Shown in pieces: positions 56,160 through 64,000 of a stretch of 64,000 nt of DNA. The stretch is taken from positions 24,951 to 88,950 of IMG/VR virus record IMGVR_UViG_3300035034_000851, one strand, 5' to 3'. Source of the stretch: a virus. The translations under genes were made by a program, and so were the position numbers. Every line of letters begins with the position of its first letter. Within the stretch, counting starts at the first letter, position 1. A model generated the notes under the pieces. It searched no databases. It was not told the DNA's origin and was given only the letters and a program-made list of their open reading frames with translations.

Positions 56160-57608
56160 ATGGCAAATTTAAATTTAAAAGCAAAAGTACGCCACAGACC
56201 GTGGCATGCTAACGATACAGAAATGAACCACCTTGCAAAGGCAGGTTTGGTATCACCAGAAAAAGTATCTAGAAAACTTGAGCGTCAGTTCATATCTAGA
56301 TCAAATATGTATAATCCAATGCAAGCGTATGCTGATGCAAATCCTTCACGTGTGAAGAAAATGACTCAAGACGTTTACGAATGGGAACTAATGGGAGCGT
56401 CTGATAGACCTCTTGTATGTGTTCGTGATTTAGAACCAGCTAACCTTAAAAAAGGTCTTGGTAAATCACAATTTGAGATTATGTTGGATGCTAATTGGTA
56501 TAAAGTAGGTGATGTAATAGCCCCTGCTAACAAAAAGTACTTGCTAAGAGTACAAGCACCCCCAGTTAAAGTTGGTGGAGCTAAAGGTTATAAATACACA
56601 GTTATGTTTCAAGAAGATGACAAAACAATGTTTCTTCCAAACTCATACCTAAGAACAGGAGCTAAATTCTCAAAACTATTCTCTACTTATGGAGAAGGTT
56701 CTGATAGTGCAGGTTCTGTACATTTTGCAATGCCTTTTTCTCTTAGAACGCAAACTTCTAAGATTAAGAAGGAATACAAGATTACAGGTGATGCTGCGTC
56801 TAAAGGAGTGCTAGAAATTGCACTAATGGATGCTAATAACAAAGTACATGAATCTAAATGGATCAATTATGCAGATGCTGAATTTAAGGCACAGTTCGCT
56901 CGTGAGAGAGAATTCTTATTTTGGTATGGAAGAGAGTCTAATGGTACTCCTGACACTACTGGTCGTCCAGTAAGAACAGGTGCTGGTATAGAACAACTGA
57001 TGGAATCAGGTCATCTTCATTATTATAACAAATTAAGCACTAAGCTTATTCAAGAGTATCTTGAAGACATTTTTTATAATAGAGTAGGATTTAATTCACG
57101 TCACGTACAGTCTTACACAGGTGAGTACGGATCAGCTTCTCTACATAAAGCATTAGAAAGTGATGCTAGTAAGTTCCTTACAATGGATACTTCTATCATT
57201 AATGATGCTGCAGGTTCTGAATTCAATAAGAATGCTAAAGAATTTGGTCGTCAGTTTGTACGTTATAGAGGAATTAATGGTGTTGTTTTTGACATAAACC
57301 ATAATCCTTGTTATGATGATACTTCTAAACAATGGTTGGTAGACCCAGTAACAGGAAAGCCTGCAGAATCCCAGAAATTTACTTTCTTTGATCTTTCAGA
57401 CTCAACTGGTGGTGGTAACCTAGAAATACTACAAGGTGAAAAGAAGTCAGGTTATGTATCTGGTCTTACTTCTCCTTATGGTGCTAACCGTGGTGAAATG
57501 ATGAGTAATTCTGAAGATGCTTATACTATGATTGAGCAAGAGGAAGCAGGTGTTAAAATAACAGATGTTTCTAGATGTGGTCAACTTAGACTAAGTATTA
57601 GTAAATAA
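56160..57608 (+). CDS. Major capsid protein
   Basis: A 482-aa protein following the scaffold, with distinctly less AT-biased codon use than neighbours, as expected for the most abundant product. It starts MANLNLKAKVRHRPWHAND and contains FAREREFLFWYGRESNGTPD near 245 and a long insertion-type region. The length, position after portal and scaffold, strong TAAA leader and own terminator agree with a crAss-like HK97-fold capsid protein. The fold itself cannot be shown by eye. Confidence 0.8.
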   Translation: MANLNLKAKVRHRPWHANDTEMNHLAKAGLVSPEKVSRKLERQFISRSNMYNPMQAYADANPSRVKKMTQDVYEWELMGASDRPLVCVRDLEPANLKKGLGKSQFEIMLDANWYKVGDVIAPANKKYLLRVQAPPVKVGGAKGYKYTVMFQEDDKTMFLPNSYLRTGAKFSKLFSTYGEGSDSAGSVHFAMPFSLRTQTSKIKKEYKITGDAASKGVLEIALMDANNKVHESKWINYADAEFKAQFAREREFLFWYGRESNGTPDTTGRPVRTGAGIEQLMESGHLHYYNKLSTKLIQEYLEDIFYNRVGFNSRHVQSYTGEYGSASLHKALESDASKFLTMDTSIINDAAGSEFNKNAKEFGRQFVRYRGINGVVFDINHNPCYDDTSKQWLVDPVTGKPAESQKFTFFDLSDSTGGGNLEILQGEKKSGYVSGLTSPYGANRGEMMSNSEDAYTMIEQEEAGVKITDVSRCGQLRLSISK

Positions 57609-57618
57609 ATAAAAACTT

Positions 57619-57650
57619 ATAGGGAGAGCATAACACTCTCCCTATATTTT
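57619..57650 (+). terminator. Intrinsic terminator after the capsid gene
   Basis: ATAGGGAGAG-CATAACA-CTCTCCCTAT followed by ATTTT. A partial stop here would allow more capsid than downstream transcript. Confidence 0.85.
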
Positions 57651-57671
57651 AAATTGATATATATATATAAA

Positions 57672-58475
57672 ATGAGAGAAATAAAAGAAGCAACAGTAAT
57701 AGTAAGACCCGTAATTAGGAAAAAGCCTTGGGTTAATACTAAAGAATTTGATAAAAATAAATTACATAATGCTAGTACAGTATTAGTTCCAGATTATGAT
57801 TCCTATGGTTTACATACTGGATTAACTGAAGAAAGCGAATCTAAGTTTGAAAAACTATTAGGTTATCCTGAAAAGCATTTAGCTAGTGTAATTACTAATG
57901 AATATTGGACTAATTTTACCATTAAATTGAAAGATGAGCCAAATGTGTACCATAAAGCCACTCCAAGAGAGGCTCTTATAATTGAAGTACTAAAAGCACA
58001 TGGTAAAGTAGCCAATTCAATAGAAGATATTAGTCCTGATACAGACTTTTATATAGAAGATATAGAAGCTGAAGCAGAAGAAAATATTAAAAAAGTTGAA
58101 CTTAAAGAAGAAGCATTCCTTAAATTTGCTAAACTTTCATCTCAAGGTAAAAAAGACATATTAAAAATATATGGAGAAGGTGGAGATACTGTAAGTGATA
58201 CTACTATAAAACAAATGTTAGCGTCTAAATTAGAGGATAGTCCAGAAAAGTTTTTAAGTATTACTAAACTATCTAAAGAAATAGTAAAGATTAGAGCTTT
58301 CATATTTGATTTAGAAGATTATGGTGTAATTAGAAAAAGAGCAGATGTTTACTTTGATGGAGACAATAGCTTAGGAGATATTAGAATATTCTCTGAATTC
58401 CTATTACAACCAGATAAGCAATCTTCTTATATAATGTATAAAGATAGATTAGAGCATTCTAAACTAAGTAGCTAA
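57672..58475 (+). CDS. Structural-arm protein (267 aa), possibly head-related
   Basis: Start at MREIKEATVIVRPVIRKKPW (57672), since the upstream codons lie in a TATATATA run. Acidic helical middle (DIEAEAEENIKKVEL). No family recognised. Its place after the capsid gene suggests a connector or head-completion role. Confidence 0.55.
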   Translation: MREIKEATVIVRPVIRKKPWVNTKEFDKNKLHNASTVLVPDYDSYGLHTGLTEESESKFEKLLGYPEKHLASVITNEYWTNFTIKLKDEPNVYHKATPREALIIEVLKAHGKVANSIEDISPDTDFYIEDIEAEAEENIKKVELKEEAFLKFAKLSSQGKKDILKIYGEGGDTVSDTTIKQMLASKLEDSPEKFLSITKLSKEIVKIRAFIFDLEDYGVIRKRADVYFDGDNSLGDIRIFSEFLLQPDKQSSYIMYKDRLEHSKLSS

Positions 58476-58480
58476 ATTTA

Positions 58481-59251
58481 ATGACTGTAGAAGAACAACA
58501 TATTGATTTTAAAAGGAAACTTAATAAAGTTGATTCACAGAATTACAGAAATTTTAGACCTGAAGAAATAGATTTATACCTAAATGAAGGTCAAGAACTT
58601 TTTGTTAAGAAAAGAATTAACCGTAATAATACATATCAACTTGGTTTTGAAACTACTCAAAAAAGAATAGAAGACCTAAGAGATATACATATTAAGTTTG
58701 AAGGTGATACATTACAGCCTTTAACAGCTTCTATTGTTAATGCTAATGTCTACAGATTTAATTTAGAGGATTTAGGGTTAGTAAATGGTAAATTAAAATA
58801 TCTTTACAAAACTAGAGTAAGCTTTAAAGGTACTAAAGGTGAATGTACTAATGTAAGCCTAGATGGTATTGCTGCTCAAACTGATGATTTAAATGAAATA
58901 CTAAGATCAGAGTTTTATAACCCCTCATTTGAGTGGAGACAAGCTCCTTACTTATTTTCAGAAAATTTCTTGTATGTATATACAGATGGAACATTTTCAA
59001 TAACAGAGTTAGAGTTAGATTACATTAAAAGACCATTAAAAATAGCTAATCCAAATGCTATAAAAAATAATTTGGGAGCTGTTATAGGATATAATTACCC
59101 TGACGGTACTACTGCAGTACAGACAGACTGTGAATTACAGTCTATGTATGTTACTTCAGAAATAGTAGATGAATCAATTGTATTAGCAATGATGGATTTA
59201 GGGGATCAAAGAGTACAACTTGGAAATACTAAGTTGAATATAAACGAATAA
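58481..59251 (+). CDS. Structural-arm protein (256 aa), connector-like
   Basis: NYRNFRPEEIDLYLNEGQELFVKKR near 20 is a helix pattern often seen at the start of connector proteins. A beta-rich half follows and the end is TSEIVDESIVLAMMDLGDQRVQ. Proteins with this architecture follow the capsid gene in crAss-like phages. Exact role unknown. Confidence 0.55.
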   Translation: MTVEEQHIDFKRKLNKVDSQNYRNFRPEEIDLYLNEGQELFVKKRINRNNTYQLGFETTQKRIEDLRDIHIKFEGDTLQPLTASIVNANVYRFNLEDLGLVNGKLKYLYKTRVSFKGTKGECTNVSLDGIAAQTDDLNEILRSEFYNPSFEWRQAPYLFSENFLYVYTDGTFSITELELDYIKRPLKIANPNAIKNNLGAVIGYNYPDGTTAVQTDCELQSMYVTSEIVDESIVLAMMDLGDQRVQLGNTKLNINE

Positions 59252-59264
59252 ATAAATAAATAAA

Positions 59265-60584
59265 ATGGAAAAAAGAGTAAGTAAATTTTTGTCACTAGTA
59301 AATAGTGGTAAAGCAGTAGTATCTAACGGTACAAGTCTTTATAATCTAACAACTGGTGCTTTTAATATAGACCCAGGACAACTTGGAATGTTTGACTATA
59401 ATACAAAAATAGCTATCTCTTCTTCTGTTCCTTCAACTACTAAAAAAGTATATTTTGTAGTAGGAGTAGATGCAGACGGAGATGGTACAACAGATAATTT
59501 AGAGGTTTCATTACCTATTGATATTAAGAGAGTGACAGGAGTGGAAAAACAAGATTACGTTGCACCTGTACCTCAAATGCAATTTATTAATTGGGCAAAA
59601 ACTAGTTGTGAAACTGACTATTGCTTAAAAGTAAATGTAGACTCTGTAGAGATTTCTGAATATTTAGGATTTAATCCTTTATATAAGACATTTACAGTTA
59701 CTACAGATTGTTGTGATGCAGATTGCGACACTTGTGGTGGTGGAGATTGTGCCCTTTTAGGAGCATCTCTTGTAGAGCAAATTAACGCAGATCCTGATAA
59801 ATTCTTTAGTGCAGCTTTAGTTACACCTGGAGACTTTACATTAGAGAATGTAGATTTAACATCTGACACAGAAGTAGACATAGTATTTAATGGAGTAACT
59901 ACTACTTCCGCAGCTGTAACAGTTTCTGATGACGCTGCTGGAGCACTTTTACTACAAAATTCTATTAGTGATGCTTTAGTTGCATCAGGTTTAGGAGGAA
60001 AAGCTACTGTAGTATTTAACGCTACTACTGACTTTACAGTATTAATTCTTAATTCAGCAGCTGCAAGTATTACGCTAGATTCTACAGGAGCTATTGCTTC
60101 TACAGATTCTGATGGATGTTCTGGAATATTGTTAACTACTAACTTTACCGCACTTTCTGATTTTTGTCAAATACCTACTAGTGTCTTAGATACTTCTGGT
60201 GTTAGTTTGACTATAACAGGACTATGTGGTTTTGATTGTAATTTAACTGTAACTGAGCCTCAAAAGCTTGTTTATGAAATGAACAACGGAGTTACCATTA
60301 AAAATAGAGAAGAAGAGTCTACAGGATTCGGAACTAACTTGCTATATAGATATACTTCATTAACTAATACTCCAGATAGTGTTATTAATAGAGATCTTTA
60401 TACAGATGCAAGTTTAAAATATGTAACGTATGCAATTGAGCATGTGGATAATCATGAAGGAGCACCTTCTGGCCATAGATTTGATAGTACACAATACACA
60501 ATATTAGCTGTTGCAACCTCGGGTGCTGGTGCAGGTTCTACTACAGAAACTGCTATAGATACACTTGTTGGTTTAATAGACTAA
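59265..60584 (+). CDS. Virion protein with Cys-rich loop (439 aa)
   Basis: Beta-rich protein. Near residue 70 DADGDGTTDN is a calcium-binding-type Asp loop; near 148 CCDADCDTCGGGDC is a cluster of five cysteines. N-terminal residues (SKFLSLVNSGKAVVSNGT) resemble tail-tube or coat-type proteins only weakly. Led by TAAA repeats and followed by a terminator, so it is likely abundant in the particle. A tail or decoration protein is inferred. Confidence 0.55.
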   Translation: MEKRVSKFLSLVNSGKAVVSNGTSLYNLTTGAFNIDPGQLGMFDYNTKIAISSSVPSTTKKVYFVVGVDADGDGTTDNLEVSLPIDIKRVTGVEKQDYVAPVPQMQFINWAKTSCETDYCLKVNVDSVEISEYLGFNPLYKTFTVTTDCCDADCDTCGGGDCALLGASLVEQINADPDKFFSAALVTPGDFTLENVDLTSDTEVDIVFNGVTTTSAAVTVSDDAAGALLLQNSISDALVASGLGGKATVVFNATTDFTVLILNSAAASITLDSTGAIASTDSDGCSGILLTTNFTALSDFCQIPTSVLDTSGVSLTITGLCGFDCNLTVTEPQKLVYEMNNGVTIKNREEESTGFGTNLLYRYTSLTNTPDSVINRDLYTDASLKYVTYAIEHVDNHEGAPSGHRFDSTQYTILAVATSGAGAGSTTETAIDTLVGLID

Positions 60585-60610
60585 TTTTATATATCTTCAA
60601 TTGTTATAAT

Positions 60611-60645
60611 AGGGGTAATAGTTTATTCTGTTACCCCTTTTTATA
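60611..60645 (+). terminator. Intrinsic terminator
   Basis: AGGGGTAA...TTACCCCTTTTT, an 8-bp stem with T-run after the 59265 gene. Confidence 0.85.
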
Positions 60646-60667
60646 TTAAAAAATAAAAAAAATTAAA

Positions 60668-62347
60668 ATGACAAAACAATTAATAAAAACTGTAAAAGAT
60701 TATTTTAATAAATATAGTCTTTTTACAATAAATAGTGATGGCAAAGAAACTAAAGTTAAGCTTTGTGACACAGTTATTCTTGATAAACCAAAATTTTATG
60801 GAACATTAAATCAAGTTGCTAAATTTACTTTAGGAGATACTATTGGAGATGGATTAATATATGATAACGGAACTAGTGTAACTAATGCAGGTCCAGGTAC
60901 AGGTACAGAAAACACTGCTTTTGGATTTGATTCACTTGTAGTAAATACCACAGGTTCTAATAACACTTCTGATGGTTTTGAAAGTTTAAAAGCAAATACT
61001 ACAGGTAGTAATAATACTGCTTATGGTCGTCAAAGTCTTCTTAGTAATACTACTGGTAGTAGTAATACAGCTAATGGAGTTTTAAGTTTAGGGAGTAATA
61101 CTAACGGAAACAATAACACAGCTAGTGGTCAAAGTAGTCTTGCTAGTAATATTTCAGGCGATAACAGTGTAGCTTTTGGATTTGAAAGTCTTAAAACAAA
61201 TATTGTAGGAGCTAATAATACTGGATTAGGTTATAAAACTCTTACTGATAATACATCGGGAGATGGCAACACTGCTATAGGAACTGAATCTTTATCCAGT
61301 AACACTATAGGAGAAAACAACACTGCAAGTGGTTATAATGCTCTTAAAGCAAACGTTAATGGAGTTAATAATACTGCTAACGGGTCTAAAAGTCTTGAAC
61401 GTAATATATCAGGAGGTAACAACACTGCTACAGGAGTTAACAGTCTTTTATCTAATACTTCAGGAGATAATAATACTTCAAATGGAATGGGTAATCTTCA
61501 GAATAATACAACAGGAATCAATAATTCCTCTTTAGGGTTTAAAAGCCTTTTTGCTAATACTACTGGAAATAGTAATAATGCTATTGGACGTCAAAGTCTT
61601 CTTTCAAACACAACAGGTAGTAATAATGTTTCTAATGGAACAAATAGTCTTCTTTATAATACTACAGGAGATAATAATACTGCTGTGGGGCGTTCTAGTC
61701 TTCAAAATAATATTACTGCAGATGGTAATACAGCTATTGGTTATAGTAGTCTTTTAAGCAATACCACAGGAACTAGTAACACCGCAACAGGAACTTCTAG
61801 TCTTTTAAATAACACTACAGCAGATGATAATACAGCTTATGGATTTAATAGCCTTGCAGAAAATACTACAGGAACTCAAAATACAGCATCAGGAGTTAGT
61901 AGTCTTTTGAGTAACACTACTGCGGATAAAAATTCTGCTTATGGATTTGAGAGTCTTACAGCAAACACTACAGGAGAAGAAAATCAGGCTTCAGGTTGGA
62001 GAAGTCTTTTAACTAATACTACAGGAAATAAAAATACAGCAAACGGAGCTTTAAGTCTTGCTTACAATACAACAGGAAGTGAAAACACCGCTATAGGTTA
62101 TGGTTCTTTACCTAATAATACAACAGGAAGTAATAACATTGCTATAGGTAAATTTTCTCAAAGTGGAGACTTTGATGGTTCAGTTGTAATAGGTCATACT
62201 GCAGTAGCAACAGCAGATAATCAATTTGTAATAGGCAGTTCTTCAGTTAATGCAGGAGCTATAACTACAGAAACAATTACTGCAACTAAAACTTGGACAG
62301 TAAAAATAAACGGAGATGATTATAAAATAGCTTGCATACCAGTATAA
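60668..62347 (+). CDS. Trimeric-adhesin-type fibre with 24 repeats (559 aa)
   Basis: After an 80-residue N-terminal anchor the protein consists of 24 tandem 17-residue units, consensus SL-x-x-NTTG-x-NNTA-x-G-x-x, up to about residue 500. It then ends in a short distinct C-terminal domain (SVVIGHTAVATADNQFVIGS). This is the YadA-head type left-handed beta-roll of trimeric adhesins. It is likely a tail or head fibre that meets the host surface. No intramolecular chaperone (S74) domain is visible. Confidence 0.8.
   Translation: MTKQLIKTVKDYFNKYSLFTINSDGKETKVKLCDTVILDKPKFYGTLNQVAKFTLGDTIGDGLIYDNGTSVTNAGPGTGTENTAFGFDSLVVNTTGSNNTSDGFESLKANTTGSNNTAYGRQSLLSNTTGSSNTANGVLSLGSNTNGNNNTASGQSSLASNISGDNSVAFGFESLKTNIVGANNTGLGYKTLTDNTSGDGNTAIGTESLSSNTIGENNTASGYNALKANVNGVNNTANGSKSLERNISGGNNTATGVNSLLSNTSGDNNTSNGMGNLQNNTTGINNSSLGFKSLFANTTGNSNNAIGRQSLLSNTTGSNNVSNGTNSLLYNTTGDNNTAVGRSSLQNNITADGNTAIGYSSLLSNTTGTSNTATGTSSLLNNTTADDNTAYGFNSLAENTTGTQNTASGVSSLLSNTTADKNSAYGFESLTANTTGEENQASGWRSLLTNTTGNKNTANGALSLAYNTTGSENTAIGYGSLPNNTTGSNNIAIGKFSQSGDFDGSVVIGHTAVATADNQFVIGSSSVNAGAITTETITATKTWTVKINGDDYKIACIPV
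60906..62150 (+). repeat. 51-bp coding repeats of the fibre gene (24 units)
   Basis: Each unit codes 17 residues with the core AATACTACAGG(A/T)...AATAATAC(T/A)GC. Units differ by many silent and replacement changes, so the array is old rather than freshly expanded. Confidence 0.75.
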
Positions 62348-62364
62348 AATAAATTAAAAAAATT

Positions 62365-62739
62365 ATGGATGAATACGATATAGTAACACAGAAACAGATT
62401 AAAAAAATAGAAAATTTAATTTGTAAAGAACGTGTTAAACTTAAAAATTTTAAAAGTACGCTAGACACTACAGCATCTACTTCTGTATTAGACCTTACTA
62501 ATGTATTAGGCATCTATTATACAGGCCCATCAGGAGCAGCTAAAAGTTTAACAACGTATACAACAACAGGAACAACTTTAGGAGCTTTTACACAAGTGTT
62601 AATTAATACTACTAGTGAACCCACAGTAGATGGTTCTTCATCTCCAATTTCAGGAGCAAGTTGGACTACAGGTGTAGATATGTATATGGTAGTTACTTAT
62701 AATGGAACCAGAGTAGAATACTTCTTTTTAGAAATATGA
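62365..62739 (+). CDS. Hypothetical fibre-module protein (124 aa)
   Basis: A helical charged start (KQIKKIENLICKERVKLKNF), then a Thr/Ser-rich beta domain (YYTGPSGAAKSLTTYTTTGTT). Its position between two receptor-binding-type proteins suggests a fibre tip or adaptor. Overlaps the next gene by four bases. Confidence 0.5.
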   Translation: MDEYDIVTQKQIKKIENLICKERVKLKNFKSTLDTTASTSVLDLTNVLGIYYTGPSGAAKSLTTYTTTGTTLGAFTQVLINTTSEPTVDGSSSPISGASWTTGVDMYMVVTYNGTRVEYFFLEI

Positions 62740-63590
62740 ATTTAACATTATTACATAAACTACGAGTAAGCGGTGCAGCAGGTCTATTTTTAGACACTTA
62801 CGCAGGAGCAGCAGCAGCCTACTCTTTGCAAAAAATAAAGGCTACTACTACGAATGTAATCAAAGCAAGGCGAAGTAGTGATGATGCAGAACTAGACTTT
62901 ACAGCAGCAGAAATAACGGACGGCACACTTACCACTTGGACGGGTGCAGGTGATGGATTTGTGACAATATGGTACGACCAAAGCGAGGATAACCACATTA
63001 TAAATGCAACATCTGGGGAGCAGCCTAAAATAGTTGATAGCGGTTCTGTTGTACTTGAAAATGGTAAGCCTGCTTTGGATTTTGGGGGGAGTAGTGAGCT
63101 TAATAAAGCTACAGTTTCAATAAGCAGTAACGACTATTCTTTTTTTGGAGTGGCTAATACTTCAGGTAATGGTACTAAGACATTATTTAGAAATAGAGAA
63201 CTTGGTACTTTTGGATCTTTTGAAGGTGTAGGGTTTTTAGAACTAAACCATAGTAGTATACAAAACACATTTATTGATGATGGTAGCGGTAACGCTTTAC
63301 AAGCGTCATCAAATTCTTTAACATATTCTCAGCAAATAATAACTACTTTGTACACTTTATCTACGGCAGCATTATATTCAAATGGTAGTCAAATAGGTTC
63401 TTCAAATCAGGGGTCTGGGTCAACTCCATTAACTGGTCCAATAGCATTACCCTACTTAAATGTAGGAGGTAAAATATTTAGCAGACCTTGGCAGTCTACG
63501 GTGCAAGAAATAATCCTTTATAATTCCAACCAAACAGCAAACAAAGCAGGCATAGAGTCTAACATTAACGGAAGATATACAATTTATTAA
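62736..63590 (+). CDS. Receptor-binding-type protein with concanavalin-A-like domain (284 aa)
   Basis: AAAAYSLQKIKATTTNVIKARRSSDDAELDF followed by GDGFVTIWYDQSEDNHIINATSGEQPKIV is a pattern widespread in phage tail proteins of Bacteroidota, related to ConA-like lectin/glucanase folds. The last 150 residues form the jelly-roll. It probably binds host glycans. Base composition is slightly richer in G+C than its neighbours, consistent with module exchange. Confidence 0.65.
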   Translation: MNLTLLHKLRVSGAAGLFLDTYAGAAAAYSLQKIKATTTNVIKARRSSDDAELDFTAAEITDGTLTTWTGAGDGFVTIWYDQSEDNHIINATSGEQPKIVDSGSVVLENGKPALDFGGSSELNKATVSISSNDYSFFGVANTSGNGTKTLFRNRELGTFGSFEGVGFLELNHSSIQNTFIDDGSGNALQASSNSLTYSQQIITTLYTLSTAALYSNGSQIGSSNQGSGSTPLTGPIALPYLNVGGKIFSRPWQSTVQEIILYNSNQTANKAGIESNINGRYTIY

Positions 63591-63814
63591 TGATAGGCTA
63601 CACATACATAACAGAAGAGCTAGCCATAACTGCACGCAAACAATGTGCTGACTATTACGGACTACCCAAGACACCTACAAGTACTACACTCTATAAGGTC
63701 AATTACTCAGAGGCTAGTCTTGATACTCCAAAGTTTTGGTATATAAAGTTTGATGAAAGCATAAGAGTAGTTTTAGGGCAGCCAAAAGAATTTAATATCA
63801 CCACAGAAATATAA
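63590..63814 (+). CDS. Small hypothetical protein (74 aa)
   Basis: Starts MIGYTYITEELAITARKQCADYYG; soluble. Not recognised. One-base overlap with the lectin-like gene suggests they move together. Confidence 0.5.
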   Translation: MIGYTYITEELAITARKQCADYYGLPKTPTSTTLYKVNYSEASLDTPKFWYIKFDESIRVVLGQPKEFNITTEI

Positions 63815-63828
63815 TAAAATAAAAAAAC

Positions 63829-64000
63829 ATGCTAAATTTAAAATTAACAAACTTTGTATTAGAAGGATTAGTGTCTAATGGAGACTGGCTTTCTATAGAC
63901 TCTGGTTTAGGAGAAGAAATTACTAAAGTAAATATAAAAGCTTTAGAAAAATGTAATAGCTGTTCTGGAGCAGACAGTGTAATAAATACTTTTGAATTAG
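63829..64000 (+). CDS. Start of a further structural gene (truncated by the window)
   Basis: ATG at 63829 after an A-rich leader (AAAATAAAAAAAC). At least 57 codons: MLNLKLTNFVLEGLVSNGDW and KCNSCSGADSV. The protein continues beyond the window, so nothing can be said of its function. Confidence 0.5.
   Translation, partial: MLNLKLTNFVLEGLVSNGDWLSIDSGLGEEITKVNIKALEKCNSCSGADSVINTFEL

Noticed and set aside
61329-61757. Out-of-frame open frames of 68 aa within the fibre gene
   Set aside because: They are by-products of the 51-bp repeats read in another frame.
1-64000. CRISPR array, insertion sequence or integrase
   Set aside because: I saw no regularly spaced repeats, no transposase motifs and no integrase; the only tandem repeats are in the fibre gene and TAAA leaders.

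Overview
This 64 kb window is AT-rich (roughly 30% G+C by eye) and reads as one continuous piece of a large lytic double-stranded DNA phage genome. The host is most likely a Bacteroidota bacterium. Four sites carry a Bacteroidota-type promoter (an AAATT[AT]G-like -33 box, exactly 20 bases, then a TAnnTTTG -7 box). Genes lack Shine-Dalgarno sequences and use A-rich TAAA-type leaders. The order TerL, 804-aa portal, acidic scaffold-like protein, 482-aa major capsid protein, with a divergent replication arm, resembles crAss-like phages (Crassvirales). That placement is an inference. No RNA polymerase lies in the window, which starts inside a large virion-type gene and ends inside a structural gene.

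Layout. Bases 1-2768 (+): C-terminal part of a giant, probably virion protein. Bases 2820-42938 (-): a long early/replication arm of closely packed genes. It holds nucleotide metabolism (dUTPase, MazG-like and DUF1599-like proteins, class II ribonucleotide reductase), a SET protein, an IF3 C-domain-like protein, phosphoesterases and an RNA-ligase-like protein lacking its expected catalytic lysine. It also holds a RecE-like exonuclease, an amidoligase/ATP-grasp/glutamine-amidotransferase/GGCT peptide-modification cluster, primase, SSB, a RecT-like annealing protein split by a group I intron with an HNH endonuclease, DnaB-like helicase and family A DNA polymerase. Two class I glutamine amidotransferases and a lytic transglycosylase follow. 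The last 10 kb of this arm (33-43 kb) is small unknown and membrane proteins mixed with structured non-coding RNA: tRNA-Leu, a tmRNA, several tRNA-like elements and several multi-branched RNAs that end in terminators.

Bases 43108-64000 (+): small early genes, a Holliday-junction-resolvase-like nuclease, a structured RNA, small DNA-binding-like proteins, a GroES-like/GroEL pair, lysis genes (M15 endopeptidase, 3TM holin), terminase, portal, scaffold, capsid, connector-like proteins, a 24-repeat adhesin-type fibre and a lectin-like protein.

The most notable points are the phage tmRNA with an unusual tag frame, the exactly placeable intron in the recombinase gene with its own leaderless promoter, the cluster of structured RNAs at 38-42 kb (two of them preceded by the same 13-base element), the amidoligase cluster, and the translation/folding kit (tmRNA, tRNA, IF3-like, GroEL/ES-like).
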